Assembly: GCF_029873635.1 (NCBI RefSeq)
Contig: NC_080427.1
Coordinates: 74,679,348 to 74,743,347 of the forward strand
Direction of reading: 5' to 3'
DNA length: 64,000 nt
Origin: Malania oleifera
Lineage: Eukaryota; Streptophyta; Magnoliopsida; Santalales; Ximeniaceae
Shown: in pieces, positions 11,201 through 25,900 of the stretch
Layout of the letters: each line of letters opens with the position of its first letter
Position numbering within the stretch: the first letter of the stretch is position 1
Notes under the pieces: generated by a model
What the model saw: the letters and a program-made list of their open reading frames with translations, nothing else
What the model was told of the DNA's origin: nothing
Databases searched by the model: none
Program-made: the position numbers and the translations under genes

Positions 11201-14200
11201 CTTTGAAGGGATACTCATAAGCTTATTATAAATATCAGCTTTATTTATGACAGGCATCTTTTGGAGAACAATATTTCCAAATTTTATTCTAGTAACCCAC
11301 TTCAAGAAAATGCTATGCAATACGTTTGCACTAGTTCACTTTGGGAAAAAAGTTACACTTTGCTCATGGAATTGATTAAATGTTCAAACCAGGATGAGAA
11401 TATAAAAGGGACCTTTTTTTTATTATTTTGTTAATTCTATTTCCTTCTTAGGACTAAGTTTTTGTTTGTAATGATAATATTGCATTTTGAATCTTAAGCA
11501 TGTGTTAGTGGCTAATAATATTTTTAAAACTAATGTAGTTATGTGTAAACCAACTCTAATTCAGGGAATTTTTGATAACGTTACAAAATCCTATTAACTA
11601 CAAACAAAAATATATAATGATTAATCATACAAGTTGTAGAATTTCATTTTATAGATTATTGTCAATTACAGCTTATTTTTCCAACAATAATATTAACTAA
11701 TTTGTAAAGAGTTTGATTATTCTTACCCAAGAAAATATTATTTGCAACATATAAAAAATATGTCACACATGCAACGCATGTATCCATAATTAGTACCATA
11801 ATACAGTAGCATAATATTATGATATTATAATCTATGCATATTTTGAAAATCTTAATATCTATCATATACTGTTATATACACAAGTTAAAGTGCATTTCAT
11901 AATCTTATAATACATGGCTGGATTCACCTGATAAACCAGACATTTAAATGGGCACTATCTGTAGATTATCAGATATCCTGTAGCACAGACTAAAGAAAAA
12001 TATTTCTAGGAGACAGACATCCTATTCTCAGGCATGGAATTTTTGTGAATCTTACTCCTGGAGGCATCTAAGATTCCATAAACCAAACAGCCCATAATAA
12101 GGGTTCTACCTTCCTTGGAGAGGTAAATGGACTTCCACTCAGCTAGTCTTATAATTTTTAAACTTCTTAATTGCATTGTTATTGCTCTTAGATTTATGTT
12201 CCTGTATTCTGGGTCTGCAGCATTGTCTCAGGCTTGTGATATCACACAGTCATGGACATGGGACAAAAAAATTCCTATTAGATATTGGATGCATTCAGGA
12301 CATGACAGTGATTAAATATATAATTACATATACCGTTTTTAACATTTATATGACAGTTATTATTAAAAAAAAAAAACACTTGTATGAGCATGTTTATGAT
12401 AATTTCATGTGTTTCATGTGTCTGAGGCATACTTTGTCTTGTCAATATGGTATGGACATAGCACCCTGGAGAATTTCTTGTGCTACTCAAATATCCACTG
12501 GGTAATACTCCGCCAATATTTTAGGTAAGCATTGCTGCTAATTTATTATTGTAAAATATCCACATGGCACAAAGCATGTCTGCTAGAGGAGATAAGTCAT
12601 TAGGATAAGGAAACTCAAGAATTTTTGGATAAAAGGGCCTGAGATTTGTTAATCCTGGAGGTCAGGAAATTAGATTGACAATGATATGTGGTGGTATGTG
12701 TAAGAAGAAGAAGGCTGAGAAATTTTAAGTGCTCTAATAATTATGATGGGACAGGAATTAGGAAAAATTTTCTGAATAATCTGTCGTGTGTGTGCACGTG
12801 CATGTGTCCATTTGACATTTTATTTTTTTGTTTACCTGGGAGGATGCACTCGTATTCTATTGTATCCCATTTGGTTTTCAGAATAGAATTTAAGCATGAA
12901 AGGAATGAAGGCAGGAATAGGATCAAGGTAAAATGGCATCACTGTTGGACTGCTAGCACTACGTTTGGTTAGTGAAACAGAATAATTGTCGAATTGGAAT
13001 TTTAATTCCATTCTAACATTTGTATTCATGAATGGTGACTAGAATGGAAAGAAAAATAAATCAATTTCCAAAAATTCCCCTATTGTTAGATGATAGTTTG
13101 ATTTGTAAATGAATGTCATGTGAATTCAATATAAAAGAAAAAAAAAACATTCCTAAAACTACTAATTTTTTTTATGAAAAAATAGAAATCATCTTATTAT
13201 TATTTTTTCAATTTTTTAATCTTTATTAGATTACTACAGAATGTATTTGGTTTCTAGCTTCTTTTTAAAAAAAGGAAAAACAAAACTTATTTGTAAGTTT
13301 TAGTTTTGATAATAAGTTTCAGGTTTCAACAATTATGTTACCAAGTCATTACCCACTCATTTTGTTTTACAAATTCTCAGCCCAATCCTTATTTTTTCCT
13401 GGGGTGGTTTTTATGCTAGTCTTATGCCATGGGCTCTTGGCAACTCTATTAACAATGGCAAAGGATGCTGTTGCTCACGTTTAATATTGCTTCCTATTTG
13501 AATGAGAGAGAGAAAGGAAGGAGGGAAATATTCTTCTCCAAGCAAAGAGATGAGTGAGATGACAGATGCCAGGGAATTTTTTGATGGATGCTTTGAGTAG
13601 TTTAATTGATGGAGGGAGGGAAAAAGGGAGGACTCACCAAAGAAAGTAGTCTTGTTGCAGCAGCAGTGAAGAGATTCTTCTCCAAGCAAAGAGACGAATG
13701 AGATAATAGGTAGTTTAATTGATGGAGGGATGGAGGACTCATCGGAGAAAGGAATCATGTTGCAGCAGCAGAAGAGAGATTCTTCTCCAAGCAAAGAGAC
13801 GAGTGAGATGGTAGATGCTAGGGCATTTTTGCTGGATGATTTGGGTAGTTTATGAAAGTTAAGGTGTTATCCCAAAAGGGGGGTGAATTGGGTATTTTAA
13901 AATTTTATGCATGGAAGCTTATTCAATTTTATGTATTATAATCTTCACAAGTGCTTCAACGGTATTTCCAGCAATTAAATTTATCAATGTAGATATCTTT
14001 GACTATGAAGTATTTTATTTACTGATTTTAACAAGTGATCAACTACTTACTATTAACGATATTGACAACAAATCAATATCACTCACAATATTCTCAATCC
14101 ACGAGATATTTTATATTATAACTTGAATAAGTGATATATTAATCACAATATCATTCCCAAAAGATGTATACTAATTACAATAACATTCCCACCATATTAA

Positions 14201-17200
14201 ATAGATCAATCTCAGTAACTATTGCAGATGTTAATCAATGAGGATGTTCAAATCATTCACAGCAGTCACGGATCAAAGTAGAATATTCACACCATTCATA
14301 GCAGATATTGTAGCGACCTGCTATTTAACTAGGTTTTTTTTTTAATTTTTTTTAATACCATATTCTACATGCTCTGATATCATACTGGAGAAAAGCCCAA
14401 TCATAAACCTAAGCAGCAAGAAGCAGAAACTGAATAAACATATCCATATGAAAATATATACAATACCATACCATACAATACCAGAGTGCAACATGTTTCC
14501 CCAAAAATATACACATGCCTCTGTTCCCCAAAAACACCCTCATCTAACTAGGGTTTACAAAAATTCTCCCAAAACATACTCACTCTCTGACAGGGCACCA
14601 CTGAAGCCCCTCTATCTGCGAGCCTGATCTGCTTACCTACCTAGATCACCTAAAAAATATTTCAACACTGGGATAAGCCAACACTCAGTAAGAAGAAATA
14701 TGCTATTACTAGTGTGTGGCAAATGAGCTAACAATATTATGCAAAATCTGATTTCATATAAACATGTATAACTGAATATGTTAAGTATAGTATAAGTAAG
14801 AAAATTCATCCCCTTTCCATGTTGCTTAACATAACAATATTGTAGGTTATAATTCAAAATACTTCTAGTGTACATAAGTAGGGTCCCCGATTTTGTAAAT
14901 CCATACGTATGTAATAGTAACTGAAATTGTTCCCTATGACTATATGTGTGTCATGACTTGCCCCCTCATGACAGGGTTGTGCGGCCTGTAGGCTGGACTT
15001 ACCCCGGCTGGTCAACCAGGAATAAATCACTATACTCTGTCAGTCGATCTGTCCACCTCAACCCATATCTGGATGGGGAGTCTGTCCACGTCAAGGGCCT
15101 AGGTGATCGACCTACTACCACGTATTATCTAAATAGGTGGTTGCACTCATAACATAACGTAATATCTGTAGCAACAGTACCGTGCTCTGTAGCTGCAAGT
15201 CCAACAGGGTCTGATATCATATAATATATTTCTATACATATCTATCTGATTTACCATGATTCTGAAGTAATCATAATAACCATGATGCTGCATAATCGTA
15301 ACTGTAAATCATAACATGAAACTGCATATTCATAATACTGAAATTCGTATAATCATGGTACTAAAATCCGTAAAATCATGGTACTGAAATTCACATAATC
15401 ATAGTACTGAAATTCATAAATTCATAAAACATATCCCCGTACATACATATTCTCAAGTCACACCATACTTTAATACATAATTTTCGTAAATAAATAAACT
15501 GTATAATATTTAGAAATTTCCTAGCATAGCATATTTCCCTTGCTTGACTACTGGAAAGCCCCTATGGAATAGTAACTTAACTCCTGCCGGGCCTCCTACG
15601 CAACACCCTGAAACCAACATATGCCAGAACATAATATCAGTATTTCATCGCCTACATCATTTCCTATAACTACCATAAGACCAAAAAGGGACTAAAAGGT
15701 CTTACCCTGAATTTGGAATGAAATCCAACTTCGTTTTCCCGACAACCTGCTCTGACAGACTTGTAAAGAACTCCGCCAGGAGCGTCGTGGTAGCTTTGGA
15801 TCGTCGATTTGGCGACTGGTGGGGCCAAAATCGAAAAAAGAAGGGAGAGGATCCGTGGGAGAGAGAGAGGAGAGAGAAAGAGGCGTTGGAAATGAATAAA
15901 AATTTGAGCTTTTCCTACTTATAGGGTCAGATTCGTCGATGAGACATGTCACCTCGTCGACGAGTCCTTCAATAAATTCGTCGACGAAACCTTGTGTTCG
16001 TTGACGAAATTCAGAGTAGCCTGAAAACGTCCCTCGGTATTTTCTCGTCAACGAAGCCCTGTGTTCATTGACGAAATTCTGAAGACCTTCGTCGACGAAA
16101 CCCTGTATTCATCAACGAAGCTTGGCAGTTTTTCTGAAATTTTCATTATTCCCAAAATGCAATGTCGTCGACGAAGTCTACGGCCTCCTTCTGTTTCTGT
16201 TTCCATTTTCTCTCCCTCTTAATTATTAAAATGATATCATTCTTTGGGTCACTACAGATATATTTCAAGATAAATATGTTTGGAAAATAAAGAGATAAGG
16301 GAAAAGAGTGAAACCAGATTTTTTACAGGGTTCGGCAACCTTGCCTACGTCCTTGCCTCAAGCAACCCGCTATGAGGATTTTTCTATCCCTCCTTTTAGG
16401 CAGAGAAGCCTTTCTCTTTTAGTAGGCAGAGATGTCTTTTACAAAACCTCCTTCAATAGGCAGAGTCGCCTCTCTCCTTTACATAGGTGGAGTTACCTCT
16501 CTCCTTTGCTTGGGCAGAGTACCCCACTCCTTCACTAGGCAGTCGCCTCTCTCCTTTACTTAGGAGGAGTTACCTATCAAGCGAAAACAATCCTTCCGCT
16601 TGTTCAACGATTCACAACCGAAACCGTCAGTTGACAAAGAAATTGTAACTGCAGGGTTGTACAAAGAAAACTCTCTAACAAGAGCGGATTCATACACAAT
16701 AAGCACTATGATACTCTCAAAAAGTATTTGCTATAAAGCTCAAGAGGTTGGCTTAGTTTTCTGGGTTTGAAAGCTTAGAACTTGAAAGTATAAACTAGAA
16801 AAATAGTTTCAGAAAAGAGAACGGCGCACATCAGATTTTCAACGTAAAATCAATGTATTCTCTTGCCCTAACACGATTAAGGTTAACTATTTATAGCTAG
16901 GTTTGAATTCTAGTTGTTTGTGCAAGCTTTGGAAACATTATCTTTCAAAATCGAAAAGATATCTTGCTGTTCGCGAAAGTTATCACGCGCTTCAGTCAAT
17001 TAAACTAGTAGTTCAGTCGCCCAAACCAATTTAAAATTATGAATTTCAAAATAGGCAGTAGCCTTTCAGTCGACTGAACCCTAAGTTTGGTCGCCTGAAC
17101 CAACACTGTCTATAACTTTATAATGGCAGTAGCCATTCGGTCGCCTGAACTCACTGATGCCAGACCAGTTTGTTCAGACTCCTGCGTTCGGACAACTGAG

Positions 17201-19890
17201 CATAAGCCTTAGGCACCTGAACATCCTAAAATTCAATGTTCTTTTATATTTTGATTCCAAAACTGATTTTTATCCTTATGAAATGATATTTGGACTTTGG
17301 GAAAAAAATTTCAAGATTTGAAACGTATCTAAGTCCAATAATTTACGTAAGAGTTTCATAACACAAACCTATTGAGAATTACTTACATGAAACCTATTTT
17401 AACAATATAAATGATAAACTAACTAGGTCTTCATATCCTTAAGCTTGATCTTCATCCAAGCTTTTCTTCAATAACCATCCTTGATTTGCTTGTGTTCTTC
17501 ATGGCTTTCCATTTAAACATTTGTCATTGTGCTTTTAAACTGTAATATCTGTAAATACACTTGATAGCACAATTAGATGGCTTGATTTGTCATTATCAAA
17601 ACGAGATTAAGCCTTGCTAGGCCAACAGTTTAATTGATGGATATTTTTTGGTATTAAATACTTGTTTTCAATGGTGCATTTAAAAATGACGTCAAGAACA
17701 GAATCCCAAGGGTTGAGGGGGGGGGGGGGGGAATCACCATTTCCACAAAACTCAAGTGCTGCACCCCTGATTCTGCAAATCAAATGCAAGAATTGGAATC
17801 ATAGCCTCAAATTTGACTCCATTCTAAGCTCTAATTTAGAAAATAAGATTTTGTGTTTTTTTTTGAGGGGGGGGGGGGGGGGAGGTTCGACTCTTTCTTT
17901 CTTTTTTTATTATCACTTTACCTAAATGATTTTAAGTTATTGTACAGTTATTGCTTTAAATCAGATTGTTGCAGTTTCCCTCTCTCTCTCTCTCTCTCTC
18001 TCCCCCTCCCTCCCGCCGCCTTCGTCTTCTTCTTCCTTGTTTTCTCTTCTTCTTCTTCTCCTTCTAATTCTCTCAATTCTCTCTCTATATCTAAATTCTC
18101 TCATCAAAATAGCATCAGAGCAAACCATGGTCACCACACAACCATTCAAAATTCAGAAATTGCAAGCAATGTTCACCTGCAGCTTTTCCAGAGAATTACA
18201 GTTGTGCCACTGGTTCGAAACCCTAATTTCCAAGAACCATTTTACAACACCTCCTTCACCATCACAGATAGACACCACCTAAAACCCCTCCCCTGCAATT
18301 TCACCTTCACCCGACGTGGGGTGTGGCCCATGCACTACCTGAAAGTACCCCAGCCGCACCCTTCAAAATCAGAAATTTCTGAAGTTTGTCGCCATCACTG
18401 AAACCATCATCCCTCAATCTGCCACCAGCCAGAAAACCATTGCTGGAGATACATTGTTGGCAGCGCATGTGCACCATGCACTGGTGACCTGCAAGTGGGA
18501 AGTATCCAGAGTGTTTTCCTGCTGCTAAATTTGCGATAAATTGCCTCCAGCTGTGATAAATGGGGGGTTTTGCTTGATGTTTTGAAACAAAATTGAGGAA
18601 AATTCAAGTGCTAGTGCAAATTACATGTTTGGAGGATAATTTCAGCATCTACTCTGGATTCAGACTTCATTTGCTGCATTTTGTAAGCTTTTATTTTCTT
18701 TAGACTAGATAAATTGGCCAGTTAACTTGAGATATTGGACTGCCAACACAAATTTCAGAGCTTTGAAGGTCTGCCAGCATCCAGATTGAGGCCCAGCTGC
18801 TGTGCTTTGAGATTTTTACTGTGACAAATTGGTTTTCTTTCATGAGATTTTGATGTTGATTTGAAGAAACTCATCTTTGATTGTTTATTACATATTTTTG
18901 GAGGATAAATTCAGTGTGCCAGCATCCTTTTCCAAGTCTACAAGTGGAGTTTTCTTGGAGCATCTGCAAGAAATTGAGGGGAAATATTTAAAGAAGATCT
19001 GGAAACTACAAATCTAGAGCAAGGACCTTTTGGTAACGTTGTAACTTACAATACTTGGACTCTATAGAAATTGATTTAATGTTGCTTATCTATTTGGTAC
19101 TTGTCTAAATTTGCATTGGTCCTTATTTACTCTCCAATGCTCAGTGACTCACTCTGAAATGGGCAGCACAAAGGCTATCCCAAGTGTAGGAGTTTTGCCG
19201 TGTAATTAGCCCAAAGGCCAGATCGTCTCCTCAAGGAATGCAGATCGGTTTCAAACTCATGTAAAACAGAAAAAGAAAATAAGAAAACAAATTTTTACTG
19301 AACACAGTTCAAATTCGTAATTCTGGATCTTTGAGAGTTTGTGACTAAATTAAAATAACGCATAACATAAACTAAAAACTTAACACGCATAAAATAAATG
19401 ACAAGAAACAGGTAACGGTAAATAAACTACAGGAAAATCAACACAACTAATATTTCTACTCAATGATCCATCCACACAATGAAATAAACGATAACAAAAT
19501 TAAATGAGTAAAACAATCCTGGTTTAAACATTCAGACAAGAAATAAATCCTGCGTTTGAAATTTCGGACAAACCAAAGATGAAAACTGTATTACTCAAAT
19601 TAAACATTCAACCATAAAATCCTCAATCAAACATTAACTAAAAAATAAACTCAACCCGATCAATAACTTGAACAAAAATAGTACTCAATCCAACAATATA
19701 TTCAAACAAAAAAATAAATTAACTTAAACTTCACGATGACTTAATTAAAAATAGACTCAAATAAATGCTTAAACAAAGGCCTCAAAATTAAACTAAACTT
19801 AAATACTGGCTTAAACAAAAATTAAACTTGGACAAAAAGCTTGAATAAAAATAAATCTAAACAATGTATTTAAAGAGCCATAAAGTAACA

Positions 19891-19924
<34 letters not shown>

Positions 19925-22900
19925 TGTGTGTGTGTGTGTGTGTGTGAGCTGCTCAGGTTCCCAAGGCAGAACCCTCTCCTACGGTTACCTCCTGCTCCCC
20001 CTGCTGCACACGGCCCTAGAGAAAAGCAAACCCTAAAAAGACATACCCCCCAAAAAGCAAAACCTCTTTTTTATATCTATATTCGGCTGTCCCCCCAATT
20101 ATCATGCATGCCCAGCGCCTTGCATTTTGAAACCCTCTGCCTGTCAGTTTGGACCTAGCACATGCCTATGTGCATGTGCCTCCCACGTGGTCACATCACC
20201 ACATGGCCTCCTATTATTATTTTTTTTTGGGGTGTATTCAGCTGCTGCACTGCTAAGCCCAGTGCATAGGCTCACGGTTCCCAAACCCAGCTCACAACCA
20301 GCCTTCCTCACTCACAGGCCTCATCTCCAAACATGGCCCAGCTCCAAACACGGCCCTCTTCACGTGCATGCGCATGGGCTGTCTTGTGCATGGCCCAGCT
20401 GCCTCACGTGCTCCACGACCTTTAACTCCTTCCTTCACGTAGTCTTGTCAAGCCCGCATACCCCTTCAATTTGAAACCCCACTCATGGATTTGCATGGCC
20501 GGCCTTGGTTCTTAAAGTGTACACACATGGCTTCAAACAAATGCGTGCATACGGTCACGTGCATGGTTCACATACACGGTTTCTCTCACGCACGACCCGC
20601 ATACATTTTAATTTCAACTTTAATGTCCAAAAATTATCCTGCAATAATAAAACACGAGTGTCCGTAAATCTATCAAATGAGCTCACTGATTAAAATATGG
20701 GACATAATTAAGTATTTAATTAAAATAGTAACATTTAATTAATGCATTTAAATACTTAATTTTCGCAACTTTGACGCATAATCACTTAGCAATTGTTGGA
20801 TTGAGTATGCAGTCTTAGGCAACTTTCTTCTAATGTCATCAATTATTACCTTAAATTTTGGGACCTTATTTATTGGTGTGCTTTTAGTAACGAACCTATA
20901 ATGGAAATTTTGTTCAAAAAATAGGTGAAGGATGAAATCAAAAGGTATATGTTGGGGATGTGGCTCATATTTGAGTGGAACGCATGTACCAAGAAAGCAT
21001 CATGAAGCGAAGAACAAAAGAGAGACTTGCAGGAAGAAACCGTTGCCGGTTTCGTTCGGCGCAAGTTACGATATTTGAATTTGGAGATCAGTAGATTGAG
21101 GGGGATTTGACGATTTTCCTCTGAGGATTGCTACAGGGATGATTTAGACAGGTTCTAAGGTTATGTACGCTTAGGGTTCGTATATAATCATATTTTGTAA
21201 CCCTAGTTGTAAGATTGACATAATGATAGTGGAAAATTCAGTTGCTGCTCCCGTGGACGTAGGCACATTTTCGAACCACGTAAATCTTGTATCTTTTGAT
21301 TATTGGTTTCATTGATTCTCTTTGTTAGTAATTTCTTATTCCATATTGTTCATCATTGAGTGCTTGTATTGCTTGTTCCGTGATTGTTTCGAGTTTGTGT
21401 GAGATTTTCTGCTGTGCACTTTCACCAACAATTGGTATCAGAGCGCCAATTGCTACAACAATTGGTATCAAGCTATTGGTTGCAATGGTTGGGATCTCTT
21501 TGATGAAATTTGATGTTAAAAAGTTTGATGGAACGGGAAATTTCGGACTTTGGAAGAGGAGGGTTAAGGAATTGCTCATGCAGCAAGGTATGGTGAAGGC
21601 TTTATACGGAAAAAAAGCCAGAAGGCATGGATGACATGAGTTGGAAGGAGTTGGAAGCAAAAGCTGTGTCCACTATCTGGCATTGTCTAGCCAATGACGT
21701 GATGTATCATGTCATGGATGAGGAATCACCGGTAGCGATTTGGCTGAAATTGGAAAGCTAGTACATGTCCAAGTCATTCACGAACAAGTTGTATCTTAAG
21801 CAAAAATTATATTGGCTTAAGATGGCAGAGGGTTCAGACTTGACTCAGCACATCAACACATTCAATCAGATCATTAGTGATCTAAAGCGAGTTGATGTGA
21901 AGTTCGAGGAAGAGGACAAAACATTGATGCTGCTTAATTCCGTCTCCTATATATGAGAATCTGGTTATGACCTTGACTTGTGGGAAAGAAAGCCTAGATT
22001 TGGAGGACATTACGAGGGCATTGCTGGGGTTCATCAAAGGAAGAAGGCCAGCGATGAGGGTTGACATGGTAAAGGACTCGTGGTGAAGAGGAATCGGGAT
22101 TGTGGGAGGAGCACGTTCCGAGGTGGATCGAGCAACCATAGGGCTCAGCCCAAATCCAGGAAAAGGAAGGATGTGCGGTGTTTTAAATGCGGGAAAAAGG
22201 GGCACATAAAACCCCGAGTGTCCGGAAAGGAAGAAAGGGGTTGTTGAAACCAAAGAAGGTTTGTCAAACATGGCGATTGTGGTAGAAGAAGGAGACTTTG
22301 GGAGCGGTGACGGTGATATATTCTCGGTTTCATCTAGGTCGGATGAGTTCGCATATTCTTGGATCTTGGATTCGGTGTGTTCTTATCATATGATGCCCAA
22401 CAAGGATTGGTTCATTATGTACAGATTGGTGAGTTCTGGTTCCGTTATGATGGGGAACGATGTTGCGTGCAAAGTTATCAGGGTGAGGAATATCAGAATC
22501 AAGATGTATGATGGTGTGGTGAGGACGTTATGTGATATGAGGCACATGCCGGAGTTGAAGAAGAATCTCGTTTCGTTAGGCACCTTGGATTATAACAGGC
22601 TTAGTTACAAATCTAAAGGTGGGGTAATGAAGGTGAGCAAGGGTGTTCTAACCATGATGAAGGGGAAGAGAGTGTTGACGAATATATACACACTACTGGG
22701 TACTACAGTTGTAGGTGGAGCTACATCCGTAGAGTCTGACGGTACCATTTTGTGGCATATGCGTTTAGGGCATATGGGTGAGCATGGAATGAAAGAACTT
22801 CACAAGAGAAATCTTTTGAAGGGGGTCAAATCATGTAAGCTGAATTTTTGCAAGTATTGCGTGCTTGGGAAGCAGAATAGCGTTCAGTTCATGATAGTCA

Positions 22901-25900
22901 TGCACAAGACGGAGGGAATACTGGACTACATTCATTTGGATGTTTTAAAACCAATGAGAGTGGCATCATAAGGGGGACATGTGTACTTTGTGAGTTTCAT
23001 CGATGATTACTCACTGAAGGTCTGGTTGTACTTCATGCGGCATAAGTCGGGGACGTTTTCCAAGTTTAAATTGTGAAAAGCTAAGGTGGAAAACCAGATC
23101 AGGAGAAAAGTTAAGTTCTTTAGGGCAAACAATGGAACTGAGTACATAAAATCGAGTTTCAGAGAGTTCTGCGAGCAGCATGGCATGAGGCATTTTACAG
23201 TACACTGAACACCGCAAAAAATTGGTGTGGCGGAAAGGATGAACCGAACCCTAACTGAAAGGGCTTAATGTCCAAGGTTACATGTTAGGCTTGTTATGAA
23301 TTTCTGAGACGAGGCGATTAGTATGACTTGTTTCTTGGTAAACAGATCACTAAGAGCATCACAAGATGGGAAAGTTGCTAAGGAAATGTGGATAGGTAAT
23401 GGGGTAGACTACTCCGGATTGTGAGTATTTAGGTGTCCAGCCTATGCGCACATTCCTGGTGAGGAGAGATCAAAGCTTGAGGTGAAATCTAGACGGTGCA
23501 CCTTTTTGGGATATCAAAAAGGCGTGAAAGGGTTCAAGTTGTGGGATCCAGTGGCAAACAAGGTGGTAATCAGTAGAGACCTGGTTTTCAATGAGAAAGC
23601 CATGTTGTCGCGTACTCAGGAGAAAATAAAGAAACAAGTGCCAGAAAATCGCAATAGCAATGAGCATGCGATTCAGGTGGAGTTTGAGATTCAGGACAGA
23701 AATGCAGGGAGTTCTAGCTCGAGAGATCAGTTGGCGGTGCAAGTGGAGTTAGAAACTCAGGGTGGAGATGATGGTGTTAAAAACACAAGGAGTTCTAGCT
23801 CGAATGACTAGTAGCCGCATCGTAGCATAGCTGTCGAATAGACCCAGATGCATCATCAGGCCACCTCCCAGGTACGATTTTGATGATTTGGTGTCTTGAG
23901 CGCTTATTACTAGCATCGGAGATCCTACTACCCTTCAAGAGGTCATGCACAGTTAGGAGAAAGGTAACTGGATAGGCGCTATGGTGGAGGAAATGGAGTC
24001 GTTCCATAAGAACCAAACGTGGGACTTGGTGGAGCTTCCAGTTGGGAAGTGGGCAATTAGATGCAAGTGGGTATGCAGGAAGAAAAAAGCAGTTTCAGAA
24101 AGGGAAAGAGAGAAGTACAAGGTTCGGTTGGTAACAAAGGGATACTCGCAGAGGAAGGGAGTAGAATATGATGAAATTTTCTTCCCTGTGGTCAAACACA
24201 CTTTCATCAGGGTAGTGTTGGGACTGGTATTGCAACACGATATGCACCTAGAGCAGATAGATGTAAAGACGGCGCTCCTTTATGGTGATCTAAAGGAACT
24301 GATTTACATGACACAGTCAGAAGGGTTTAGCCAACCTAGATAGGAGCTCTTAATCTACAAGCTGAAGAAGTCACTTTACGGGCTAAAGCAGTCTCCGAGG
24401 CAGTGGTACAAAAGGTTTGACACCTATATGATCCGTATTGGCTACAGGAGGTGTGAGTACGATTGTTGCGTCTATGTGAGAAGCCTTGAGGATGGTTCTC
24501 TCATATTTCTGTTGTTGTATGTTGACGACATGCCGATTGTTGCTAAAGACATGATTGAGGTGAATCATTTGGAGACTCTGTTAGGAAAAGAGTTTGACAT
24601 GAAAGACTTGGGTGCGGCCAAGAGGATTCTTGGCATGGAGATTCGCAAGGACAGAGTTGCAGGGAGACTATGGTTATCTTAGGGCGGCTATAAGGAGAAG
24701 GTGTTAGAGAGTTTTACCATGGTTAATGCTAAACCGGTGAGCACACCATTGGCGAGTCATTTCAGGCTGTCTACCGCCCAGTGCCCAAATATGGACGATA
24801 AGGTTCATGATATGTAGAAGGTCCCCCATGCCAATGTAGTGGGGTATCTGATGTATGCCATGGTGTGTACGAGGTCGCCTGGCACATGCTGTCAGCGTGA
24901 TGAGCAAGTTTTTTTCGAATCTGCATCAATAATATTGGGATGCGGTCAAGTGGATTCTTGGGTACTTGAAGGGTACAACCGGATATGACATCATTTTCAG
25001 TAGACAACAGAGTGACCCATCAGTGGTAGGGTACGTGGATGCTGACTACACAAGAGACTTGGATGACTGGAGGTCTACCACAAGGTACATTTTTACCCTT
25101 GGGAAGACCTATTTGTTGGAGGTCTATGGTGCAGTCGCGCGTTGCTTTATCTACTACTAAGTCGGAGCACATGGTAGTGGTTGAGGCTGCCAAGGAAGCG
25201 TTGTGGCTTACGAGATTGGTCAAGGAGCTGGGTGTACAGCAAGGTGGCGTTCGGCTACAGTGTGATAGTCAAGTTCCATCTACTTGACAAAGAATCAGGT
25301 GTATCATGCCCAAAGCACATTGACGTGCCATTTCATAGGATCAGGGAACCGATTGCTTCAAGTGAACTTCTACTTAAGAAGGTTCACACATTTGACAATG
25401 CAGCTAATATGCTGACGAAGCCGGTCACAACGGACAAGTTCAAGAATTGCTTAGACTTGATCAACATATCCAAGTGCTAGATGGGGGACGGTCCCAATCT
25501 ACTGTACCAGGTGGAGCAGCGGTTATGCTTTTGGATTTCTCTTAAGTGGTGAATATTTGCCAAGGTGGAGATTGTTGGGGATGTGGCTTATATTTGAGTG
25601 GAATGCATGCACTAGGAAAACATCGTGAAGCAAAGAACAAGAGAGAGGTTTGCAGGAAGAAACCGTTTCTGGTTTGGGCGATGGTTTGGGACAACCTTCG
25701 ACGATTTCAGGCAGTCTGCAGGGAATTGCTCTTGACTTCAAACCGTCAAAGGTTTGGCTGAAACCGTCGCCGTTTTCGTTCGGCGCAAGTTATTATTTTT
25801 GAATTTGGAGATCAATAGATTGGGGGAGGGGATTGGAGGATTTTCCTCCGGAGATTGCTACAAGGATGATTTAGATAGGTTCTAAGGTTCCTATACGCTT

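Larger units (their letters stand above)
13853..17627 (-). mobile_element. Copia-type solo LTR, split by a nested solo LTR
   Basis: Without the insert it is about 1.82 kb. On the minus strand it starts TGTTGGCCTAGCAAGG at 17627 and ends CTTTCA at 13853. A perfect target duplication GTTTA flanks it (13848-13852 and 17628-17632). Its start, including GTTTTGATAATGACAAATCA, is shared with the LTR at 51301-53252 and in part with that at 31556-33343. It holds a palindrome array (16991-17222), a TATA box (CTATAAATAG, about 16897-16888) and a TTGCCGAACC motif. No internal region remains, so it arose by LTR-LTR recombination. Confidence 0.85.

Noticed and set aside
3541..12092. GGGGCTGTTTG at 3541 and CCAAACAGCCC near 12082 as ends of one DNA transposon split by the gypsy element
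   Set aside because: Only about 11 bp match, the inner sequences differ, and no flanking duplication was seen. Such ends are common in unrelated plant MITEs.
17853..18401. 182-codon frame as a gene
   Set aside because: Spans poly-G and CT microsatellite; no domain; overlaps an LTR end and a primer-like site.
20127..20474. 115-codon frame as a gene
   Set aside because: Falls in the CATG-word-rich zone of a probable LTR; composition follows the repeats.
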